Below, piece by piece: positions 5,727 to 11,713 of a stretch of 11,713 nucleotides of DNA. Positions within the stretch are counted from its first letter, which is position 1. Each line of letters starts with the position of its first letter. Under the pieces are notes generated by a model that saw only the letters and a program-made list of their open reading frames with translations, was not told the DNA's origin and ran no database searches. Made by a program: the position numbers and the translations under genes. Source of the stretch: Halobacteria archaeon (GTDB lineage: Bacteria > Pseudomonadota > Gammaproteobacteria > UBA9214). Location of the stretch: assembly GCA_013041945.1 (NCBI GenBank), contig JABDRC010000211.1:1-11713 (forward strand). Reading direction: 5' to 3'.

Positions 5727-6593
5727 ATGAAACACATACAAGCTGTACCGCAACTGCACACCGACATGCACCGTTCCATGTACACGGAGCTGGAAATCAA
5801 GTACGAGGAGGACTACCGGCTTGCCTGGTATTACATGGATGTAAAGCCGCGTCTTTGCTGCTCGCCTGCGTTAATCAGCGAAATCCAGCAATGGTATGAC
5901 GAGCTTGTCAGTCCGGCATGCCCGCACAATGTACGCTATATAGCACTGGCATCCAGAGTGCCGGGCGTTTTCAATCTCGGGGGAGACCTGAATCTCTTCA
6001 TCGAACTCATCCGCAACGGGGACAGGGAAGGCCTGATGCGCTATGCCACCTCGTGCATCGACACACTGTTCAGGCATTACACACATCTCGGCAGGGACAT
6101 TACGACCATTTCACTCGTGCAGGGAGATGCGCTGGGTGGCGGCATGGAATTTGCCATTTCAGGTGATGTACTCATTGCCGAGCGCAGTGCAAAAATGGGG
6201 ATGCCGGAAATTCTGTTCAATCTCTTTCCGGGTATGGGCGCCTACAGTTTCCTTTCACGGAAAGTCGGCGAAGTCCAGGCAGAACGGATGATCCTGGGCG
6301 GATGCCTGTATTCTGCCGGGGAACTGCACGACATGGGCATCGTCGATGTGCTGGCCGAGGACGGGCAGGGTGAACAGGCTGTCCTCGACTACATCTACAG
6401 GGAAGAGAGGGCACAGAATGGTTATCAGGCATTCCGGCAGGCCAAACAGTATTGCAACCCGGTACGCTACGAAGAACTGGAGAATATCACCACGGCCTGG
6501 GTCGATGCGGCACTGCGCCTTGAGAACAAGAGCCTGCGCATGATGGAGCGTCTCGTTTCAAGGCAATCCGCAAGGACATGTCCCGTCCGGTAG
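5727..6593 (+). CDS. rpfF: DSF synthase RpfF (crotonase-fold enoyl-CoA hydratase/thioesterase)
   Basis: The 288-residue product has the length of Xanthomonas RpfF and its signature segments: VFNLGGDLNLFIELIRNGDR, SLVQGDALGGGMEFAISGDV, AKMGMPEILFNLFPGMGAYS, and the C-terminal WVDAALRLENKSLRMMERLV. RpfF dehydrates 3-hydroxyacyl-ACP and releases the cis-2-unsaturated fatty acid, the diffusible signal factor. Its two catalytic glutamates fall at E141 and E161, the same numbers as in Xanthomonas campestris, which supports both the identity and the start. ATG at 5727 has AAGGAG (5712-5717) nine bases upstream. The oxyanion-hole region NLGGDL (83-88) is intact. The protein is cytosolic, with no signal peptide. 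It is convergent with rpfC, as in Xanthomonas, with 212 bp and a hairpin between them. In Xanthomonas RpfC also binds and restrains RpfF; that is known for the family, not shown here. No rpfB-like acyl-CoA ligase gene precedes it. Confidence 0.95.
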   Translation: MKHIQAVPQLHTDMHRSMYTELEIKYEEDYRLAWYYMDVKPRLCCSPALISEIQQWYDELVSPACPHNVRYIALASRVPGVFNLGGDLNLFIELIRNGDREGLMRYATSCIDTLFRHYTHLGRDITTISLVQGDALGGGMEFAISGDVLIAERSAKMGMPEILFNLFPGMGAYSFLSRKVGEVQAERMILGGCLYSAGELHDMGIVDVLAEDGQGEQAVLDYIYREERAQNGYQAFRQAKQYCNPVRYEELENITTAWVDAALRLENKSLRMMERLVSRQSARTCPVR

Positions 6594-6685
6594 CCTGCCG
6601 GATTCGAGGGAAATGTAGCGCGCAGCAGCCAGTCCTTTTGCAGCACTCTGTTGTTTAAAGAGGACACGGCAGCGCAACAGGCCGT

Positions 6686-6712
6686 CAAGTCCCGGGCCTG
6701 ACCCGGGACTTG
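6686..6712. terminator. Hairpin between convergent rpfF and rpfC, candidate bidirectional terminator
   Basis: CAAGTCCCGGG (6686-6696) and its exact complement (6702-6712) form an 11-bp perfect stem with a 5-nt loop (CCTGA). It lies 93 nt after the rpfF stop and 94 nt after the rpfC stop, almost midway. There is no T-run on either side, so termination may need Rho, or the hairpin may protect the two mRNA 3' ends. Confidence 0.6.
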
Positions 6713-6805
6713 CCTGGTCTTCGACCAGCGGATGCGCAGTGTGCGTCCCGGCGGCCATCGCCCGTTTGTCGCCTGCCGGGTGCCCGTGTCATGCAGCGGA
6801 CCCGG

Positions 6806-9316
6806 TCAATGCCGGCTTCGTGCGAGGTATACTTCCAGCTCCCGGCAAGCGCCCTGATACAGCTTTTCCAGCTGGCCGACATAGTCCACCATGCTGGAAC
6901 GATCCAGCTCCTGTCGCTGTTTGCTCTCCGCCTCGACGCATATTTGCGCGATCGAGCTTACCCCCACGGTGGCCGCACTTCCCTTGAATTCATGCACAAT
7001 CTTCAGGAAGGCGCCCCGATCATCGGCAGAGGAGACATACTGGAGTGCGGCGATTTGCTTTTCCCCGTCACCGATGAACTGCCGGAGCACCCCGGGAAGA
7101 AAATCAGGCCTGGACGAAAATTTTTCCAGTTTGTCGAGCGATGCCGAGTCAATATAGCGCCACGCAGTTCCATCGGGCTGCATTGCCGCAGGGAAAGGCC
7201 GGATATCGGCCGTGCCCCTGTCATGCTCCATCGCCGGCCGGGTGAGCCTGTCGATGGTCTCGATCAGTCTCCTGGCATCGACCGGCTTGGTCAGGTAATC
7301 ATCGGCCCCGGCCTCCCTGCATTCTTCGATAGTTTCGGGAAGGGCATTCGCCGAGAGCATGATCACCGGCATATCCATGTCTGTTTCCATGAAGTGATAG
7401 GCCTTGAGCACATTCAGGCCTGAAATTTTCGGCATGTTCATATCCAGAATCACAATATCGAAATCCGTATCCCTTTCGGTCAGAATATCCAGCGCCTGTT
7501 CGCCATCGCCGGCTAACTGCACCTGATGCCCGGCGCGTTCCAGAATAGCCGTGAGCACGGTCTGGTTCACATCATTATCTTCCGCCAGAAGTACGCGTGC
7601 GCTGCGGGCTTTGTCCCTTTCCCTGAAGTAGTCGGCCAGCGAGGCCACCCCCTGCGAAAGCTGATGTTCCGCGCAGGCCTCGTGAACCGCATTGAACAAC
7701 AGCGATTCGTCGACCGGTGTATACAGCACCGCAGAGTAACCCGTCATCATCAGGGATTCCATATCGCCGGATTCAAGCCTTGAGTCAATGAGAATCAACG
7801 ACACATTGGCAAGCATCGTCTCCTCTTTGATGGAGTCGGCGAACTGTGCGGCATCCATACTCAACAGCTCTCTCTCGACAATCACGGTGCGAAACGGTCT
7901 GGATTGTTCACTGGCGGTAACCAGCCGGGAAAACAGCTGCGCCGTACCCGTGACTGCCTCGAATTTCAATTCCCACCTCTGTAAATACTTTTCGACTTGC
8001 GGGATGACAGCATCGCTCAGCAAGACAAGCACGCGTGCATCGGGAAAAGACGAATGTGCCAGGTCCTGCTTGCTGACAGCGGGCTGGCGCTCAAAGGGCA
8101 GGTCAAACCAGAACATCGTCCCCTTGCCTTCCGCACTTTCAAGACCAATGCGGCCGCCCATCAATGTAGCCAGTTCCCTGGAAATCGCCGTGCCAAGACC
8201 TGTTCCGCCATACTCACGTGTAACCGTGGCATCAGCCTGGACAAATCTCTCGAAGATATTCTCCTGGGCCTCTTCCGGCATGCCGATGCCGGTATCAATC
8301 ACCCTGAACCGGATCCATGCACGTTTATCCGGTGCATCTTCAAGGTGCTGCACCATAACGGTGACGCCGCCCTGCCCGGTGAATTTGATGGCATTGCTGA
8401 GCAAATTCATCAATATCTGCCGGACATGCAGCTCGTCGCCCTGCAGCCGGAACGGTATGGCAGGATCGATGTGGCAATTCAGATCGAGGTCTTTCTTCCT
8501 GGCCTGCGAAGTGAATGTCTTGACGGTATTGTTCACCAGCGCATGCAAGTCAAACGGCCTTGATTCGCTGACAAGCTTGCCGGCTTCAATTTTTGAAATA
8601 TCGAGAATATCCTCGATCAATGCCAGCAAGGTATGTCCCGATGTCTGGATGGCGCCGGTATATTCCTTTTGTTCCCTGTCAAGCAACGTGGTTGTGAGCA
8701 AATCGCTCATGCCGATAATGCCGTTGAGGGGCGTCCGCAGTTCATGACTCATCTTGGCCAGGAACCGTGATTTGGCACGGTTGGCTTCCTCCGCCACCCT
8801 GATCGCCTGGTGCAGCTTCCGGATCAATCCGGCCATGTACAACGGCACCAGCACCAGGGTGATCAGCAACCCGAGTCCGAACCACAAGTGGTCTGACCAG
8901 AATGGAGAAAATATCAGGATGGCAGTTAATCCGGCTGCGGCACACAGCGTGGAGAACACAAGATAGTTCAGGCCATAGCGAAACCCGTTGCCAACCACGA
9001 CCCAGAGATACAGGGCGACCAGCGGGGTGCCCGCCTCGCCTGCCAGGGCCAGGCCCCAGGAGGCCCCTGCCATATCGCCGACGATTCCCAGCACCCGCCG
9101 GGGCACATTCTTTGCCGGTGAAAGCAGAATCCATGCGAATATGACGACTGCTACCGCCAGATAGCTGCCTGCGAGCAGGATGACCGGATCAAGTTCCGTG
9201 GTGGAAAAATAGAGGAAGATCAGGCTCATGATAACGACACGAATAAGCGCCTGCTCGTGCTCGCTATCCGGCCGCCCACGCAGGCGGCCCCGGGTCCATT
9301 CGGTCCACTTCATCAT
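6806..9316 (-). CDS. rpfC: RpfC-type hybrid sensor histidine kinase for DSF
   Basis: 836 residues. Order: a short N-terminal input segment with RGRPDSEHEQALIR (R15, D17, S18, E19); five or six membrane segments (about 25-165); HisKA with MSHELRTPLNG, phospho-accepting H191; HATPase with N-box NLLSNAIKF, DTGIG (341) and GGTGLG (370); a degenerate receiver-like region (about 425-555); a canonical receiver with LLAEDN, phospho-accepting D625 (ILDMNMP) and K677; and an HPt domain with H775 (VHEFKGSAATVG). In Xanthomonas, RpfC binds DSF through its N-terminal segment and passes phosphate to RpfG. The start at 9316 is chosen because it begins the family's N-terminus; the ribosome site (AGAG) is weak, and ATG 9313 is possible. 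It is about 110 residues longer than the Xanthomonas protein, owing to the extra region. RpfG, usually beside it, is absent here. It is convergent with rpfF. Confidence 0.93.
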   Translation of the reverse strand: MMKWTEWTRGRLRGRPDSEHEQALIRVVIMSLIFLYFSTTELDPVILLAGSYLAVAVVIFAWILLSPAKNVPRRVLGIVGDMAGASWGLALAGEAGTPLVALYLWVVVGNGFRYGLNYLVFSTLCAAAGLTAILIFSPFWSDHLWFGLGLLITLVLVPLYMAGLIRKLHQAIRVAEEANRAKSRFLAKMSHELRTPLNGIIGMSDLLTTTLLDREQKEYTGAIQTSGHTLLALIEDILDISKIEAGKLVSESRPFDLHALVNNTVKTFTSQARKKDLDLNCHIDPAIPFRLQGDELHVRQILMNLLSNAIKFTGQGGVTVMVQHLEDAPDKRAWIRFRVIDTGIGMPEEAQENIFERFVQADATVTREYGGTGLGTAISRELATLMGGRIGLESAEGKGTMFWFDLPFERQPAVSKQDLAHSSFPDARVLVLLSDAVIPQVEKYLQRWELKFEAVTGTAQLFSRLVTASEQSRPFRTVIVERELLSMDAAQFADSIKEETMLANVSLILIDSRLESGDMESLMMTGYSAVLYTPVDESLLFNAVHEACAEHQLSQGVASLADYFRERDKARSARVLLAEDNDVNQTVLTAILERAGHQVQLAGDGEQALDILTERDTDFDIVILDMNMPKISGLNVLKAYHFMETDMDMPVIMLSANALPETIEECREAGADDYLTKPVDARRLIETIDRLTRPAMEHDRGTADIRPFPAAMQPDGTAWRYIDSASLDKLEKFSSRPDFLPGVLRQFIGDGEKQIAALQYVSSADDRGAFLKIVHEFKGSAATVGVSSIAQICVEAESKQRQELDRSSMVDYVGQLEKLYQGACRELEVYLARSRH

Positions 9317-9384
9317 GAATTCTCTACGCCTGGTCCTGCAACATGTCCGGCCGGATGAGAATAATGGGTCACGGGACAATGTAA

Positions 9385-9396
9385 CCTGATATCAGG
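9385..9396. promoter_or_regulatory. Perfect 12-bp palindrome upstream of rpfC
   Basis: CCTGATATCAGG is a perfect inverted repeat, 68 bp before the rpfC start codon, in the 293-bp gap that must hold the rpfC promoter. I found no convincing -35/-10 pair nearby. It could be a regulator site; chance is also possible. Confidence 0.3.
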
Positions 9397-9550
9397 AGAA
9401 ATTGTGCCCTGATGATTTGTTATGCCTGCATGCAATCGGCGGGGCTCGTCGACGACCACGAGACGGGCTGTGTTCGCCATGGACAGATCGCAATATGCAG
9501 CGGCGGAGCACGGGAAGGGGAGGAATCAAGAGCCCGCTCCTGGAAGGCGG

Positions 9551-9599
9551 AAAAGGGCCGCGCACATTTTCTGCCCTGAATAAAGTATCCGGCCCCTTT
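9551..9599 (-). terminator. Weak candidate terminator after the Cache-PAS sensor gene
   Basis: AAAAGGGCCG (9551-9560) can pair with CGGCCCCTTT (9590-9599) with one bulged base, enclosing a loop of 29 nt. On the minus strand the stem ends in TTTT, just past the sensor gene's stop at 9610. The long loop makes it a poor intrinsic terminator. Confidence 0.3.
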
Positions 9600-9609
9600 G
9601 TGACCCTGC

Positions 9610-11163
9610 CTATCTGCTTCTGCCCGCACTGTCCCGATGAGACAGGTCGATGATACTCACCAGGATCAACTGCCGGTCCTGGTCTGTGTAGGGGGTCAGC
9701 CCCACTTCCACGGGTATCGTCGAGCCTTCTTTTCTGACGGCTTTCAATTCACGCCCCGTACCCATCATGCGAGCTTCCGGCTCCTGCAGATATTGCTCTC
9801 GATGGTGTACATGTTGTTCCCGCAAATCGGCCGGCAACATTGTATCCACCAGGACACCTTCGAGCTCCCCTCTTTCGTAGCCGAGCACTCGTTCTGCTGC
9901 AAGGTTGGAAATTTCAATACGGCCATCACTGTCAACGACCAGTTGGCCGATACTGCTGGCATCGACCAGGCGATGGAAACGCTGCTCAAGTTCTTTCATG
10001 CGCCCCATGCTCGCGACACGTTCCCTGGCATAGGCCGCCTCAATCTCCGCACGTCGTGCGCGGGCAGTGCCACTCAGGTAAAAGAACAGTGTAATCGCGT
10101 AAACAGACAGGATAAAAATACTGCCGAGGGTAATCAGCATCAGATTCTCGCGACGCATGGCTTCCATGGTTTCGATTGGCCGATGCGCTATCAGCGACAG
10201 CGAGAAGTCGTCAGAGATCATCTGGTCAAACGCGATCATATGTTGCGGAAATACCAGGTTCAACTTCTTGAAGGTATTTACCGGGGACAGCTTTCTCCAG
10301 GTCCACAATCCGTCTGTTGATTCCAGGTTACCCACGTCGCGCGCAGATACTGTCTCCCAGACGTCCGGATGAAGTGCGGAGAAATCCATGCCCGGCTCCT
10401 CCCCTTCCATGGTCAGGGCGTTCTCAGTACTGGCATTCAACAGAACCCCTTCCTGGTTGACCAGCAAGTATTCCACCTCCAGGTCCGCCTGCTTCCTGGT
10501 ACGGATGAATTCAAACAGGTATTTCATCTCGATATTGATGACGATAATACCGCGGCGTTTCTGTTCACTGTTCGCTACCGGCGTGGCAATACGGAGCATC
10601 GGCTTCGGCGGCATCTCCATCTGTCCGTGCTCTTCATTGAGGTCAATGCGGGATATATACAGCTCACCGGGCAGCATTGCATTGGCCGCCTTGAAGTAGT
10701 AGCGGTCGCTCTTGTCCTGCAGGTCCCGCGGCTCCACCACGAAGGGCTCTCCCCGATCACGCATTATCCTTGCCCGTTCAATACCGGATGCATCAATCCA
10801 CCGGATCTGTTGATACAGCGGATTGCGTCGTGCGAGCGTCAGAAAGGAAGATTCCAGTATGCGCAGTTGTTTCGGCTCCGGTGAATCCAGCGCCTGCAGG
10901 GTAAAGAGTTCCGTGGAAATGGAGTGCAGATGTTTCAGCGAAAGAATTACCTCGGCACCCAGGAAACCGCTGACCAGCTGGAGCTGGGTATCATCGTAAT
11001 GGAGCATCTCTTCGATGCGGTCTTCCTGCCATCCCTTGGCAAGAAAATATCCAACAATCAGCACCAGGAGGGCCATTGGCAGGAGAAGACCGGCATACAC
11101 GAGTTTGTTGATTCGACCGCTCTTCTCGCTTCTGGTCGTATCGGTTTCCGTCATCGCTTCCAT
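9610..11163 (-). CDS. Membrane sensor with periplasmic Cache-like domain and cytoplasmic PAS domain, no output domain
   Basis: 517 residues: a basic cytoplasmic N-terminus; membrane helix about 21-43; a periplasmic region 44-338 with Cache-type features (KSDRYYFKAANAMLPGELYI, then PMLRIATPVANSEQKRRGII, then LLVNQEGVLL); a second membrane helix about 341-364; a coiled coil 366-395; and a PAS domain 396-506 (RFHRLVDASSIGQLVVDSDG, then AAERVLGYERGELEG, GRELKAVRKEGSTIPVEVGL). It ends 11 residues after PAS. Proteins of this architecture normally continue into a histidine kinase or a GGDEF/EAL domain; none follows in any frame before rpfC. It may pass a signal by protein contact, or be a truncated receptor. 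It lies 293 bp upstream of rpfC in the same direction and divergent from the DsrE-type gene. Start: ATG 11163 lacks a ribosome site; ATG 11154 has GGAAG close by and may be the true start. Confidence 0.8.
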   Translation of the reverse strand: MEAMTETDTTRSEKSGRINKLVYAGLLLPMALLVLIVGYFLAKGWQEDRIEEMLHYDDTQLQLVSGFLGAEVILSLKHLHSISTELFTLQALDSPEPKQLRILESSFLTLARRNPLYQQIRWIDASGIERARIMRDRGEPFVVEPRDLQDKSDRYYFKAANAMLPGELYISRIDLNEEHGQMEMPPKPMLRIATPVANSEQKRRGIIVINIEMKYLFEFIRTRKQADLEVEYLLVNQEGVLLNASTENALTMEGEEPGMDFSALHPDVWETVSARDVGNLESTDGLWTWRKLSPVNTFKKLNLVFPQHMIAFDQMISDDFSLSLIAHRPIETMEAMRRENLMLITLGSIFILSVYAITLFFYLSGTARARRAEIEAAYARERVASMGRMKELEQRFHRLVDASSIGQLVVDSDGRIEISNLAAERVLGYERGELEGVLVDTMLPADLREQHVHHREQYLQEPEARMMGTGRELKAVRKEGSTIPVEVGLTPYTDQDRQLILVSIIDLSHRDSAGRSR

Positions 11164-11169
11164 ATCTGA

Positions 11170-11198
11170 ATCATACGCAAATTACAAAATGGTGTCAG
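11170..11198 (-). promoter_or_regulatory. Near-consensus sigma70 promoter of the Cache-PAS sensor gene
   Basis: On the minus strand CTGACA (11193-11198) and TATGAT (11170-11175) are separated by exactly 17 bp, each with five of six consensus bases. Transcription should start at about 11163, on or next to the first possible ATG. That implies either a leaderless mRNA or use of the second ATG at 11154. Confidence 0.6.
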
Positions 11199-11209
11199 AG
11201 CACATTATT

Positions 11210-11222
11210 ACCTAAAATAGGT
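11210..11222. promoter_or_regulatory. Small palindrome upstream of the sensor promoter
   Basis: ACCTA-AAA-TAGGT is a perfect 5-bp inverted repeat with a 3-bp centre, 12 bp upstream of the -35 element of the sensor gene and in the region shared with the divergent DsrE-type gene. It could be a regulator site; it is short enough to be chance. Confidence 0.25.
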
Positions 11223-11318
11223 TCTGGAAATCAATGGGCCCGGACACGATTGATACAGCAGTTTAACGTCTGGCCTGTCGAGTCCGACCCCGTTGATCCT
11301 GGCTGAAAGGCTCACGAA

Positions 11319-11713
11319 ATGAGAATGGTACTCGTTACAGTCACCCTGCTAACCGCGCTTGCCGGATTCCAGGCGAGCGCTGTTGCGGCGGATGATATTG
11401 AGGCACTGCTGGCGGCCGAGGAGGCACCGGCGGGTATCGTTTTCGAAATCGTCAGCGGCGACGCGGATATACTGGGCAAGCTGCTAAGCGGGGTGCGCGC
11501 CGACATCGAGCGCCTGCGGGCACGTTTCCCCGGGCTGCCGGTCGCTGTTGTCAGCCACGGCGAGGAACAGTTTGCCCTGACCACGGCGAACCTTGCAGAC
11601 GATCCCGGACTGGATGCGATTGCCCGCGACATTACCACCGGCGCGGATGTGGACCTGCATGTCTGCGGCACCTACGCCGGCTGGTTCGGCATCGATCCCG
11701 AGGCCTTCCCGGA
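11319..11713 (+). CDS. Periplasmic DsrE-family protein, N-terminal part (runs off the window)
   Basis: The 131 visible codons begin with a signal peptide (MRMVLVTVTLLTALAGFQAS-AVA, cleavage expected after residue 23). The mature domain has the DsrE/DsrF-like pattern: GIVFEIVSGDADILGKLL, then DIERLRARFPGLPVAVVSHG, EQFALTT, and VDLHVCGTYAGWFGIDPEAF. The cysteine at 116 (HVCGTYAG) is the position conserved in this exported branch. Cytoplasmic DsrE proteins relay persulfide sulfur on a cysteine; the role of the exported branch is not established, but it is often annotated as related to sulfur oxidation. ATG at 11319 has AAAGG 8 nt upstream. It is divergent from the Cache-PAS sensor gene. By the family's usual length, only a few tens of residues are missing at the C-terminus. 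Confidence 0.8.
   Translation, partial: MRMVLVTVTLLTALAGFQASAVAADDIEALLAAEEAPAGIVFEIVSGDADILGKLLSGVRADIERLRARFPGLPVAVVSHGEEQFALTTANLADDPGLDAIARDITTGADVDLHVCGTYAGWFGIDPEAFP

Noticed and set aside
6710..7423. 237-codon plus-strand open frame opposite the end of rpfC
   Set aside because: It is antisense to the HPt and receiver domains of rpfC, with no recognisable motif and no ribosome site noticed.
7788..8747. 319-codon plus-strand open frame opposite rpfC
   Set aside because: It is antisense to the HisKA/HATPase region of a clear rpfC, has serine- and cysteine-rich composition typical of a shadow frame, and matches no family.

Overview
The window looks like a piece of a gammaproteobacterial chromosome. 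It is moderately GC-rich and tightly packed, with Shine-Dalgarno sites. A DsrC/TusE-type sulfur carrier lies near one end and a periplasmic DsrE-type protein at the other, which suggests a lineage with sulfur-oxidation or sulfur-relay capacity (Chromatiales-like, inferred from gene content only). I see no rRNA, tRNA, CRISPR array, transposase or phage gene.

Left part (1-2500): the 5' end of an M48 metallopeptidase lipoprotein gene, a very stable hairpin, and a DsrC/TusE-like gene, all on the minus strand. Next come two broken genes facing away from each other: the C-terminal part of an HxlR-type repressor (minus) and the N-terminal part of a glutathione S-transferase (plus). A 25-bp palindrome that could be the repressor's operator lies between them. 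The broken GST runs into the end of a two-gene minus-strand operon: a small exported protein and a 279-residue conserved hypothetical.

Middle (2500-5360): one large plus-strand gene for a multi-spanning DUF2339-type membrane protein, possibly preceded by a 40-codon ORF ending 2 nt before its GTG start.

Right part (5700-9316), the most interesting block: a convergent rpfF / rpfC pair, the diffusible signal factor (DSF) quorum-sensing module known from Xanthomonas. RpfF keeps both catalytic glutamates at the Xanthomonas positions (141 and 161). RpfC keeps the N-terminal DSF input segment, five or six membrane segments, HisKA, HATPase, receiver and HPt. It also carries an additional degenerate receiver-like region. 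No rpfG is in the window. A strong hairpin lies between the two genes.

Upstream of rpfC and in the same direction is a membrane sensor with a periplasmic Cache-like domain and a cytoplasmic PAS domain but no recognisable output domain. Its near-consensus promoter sits almost on its start codon. Divergent from it is the start of a periplasmic DsrE-family gene, cut by the window edge.

The genes suggest synthesis and sensing of a cis-2-unsaturated fatty acid signal, beside a second orphan sensor and within a neighbourhood of sulfur-relay genes. The link between signalling and sulfur genes is proximity only.
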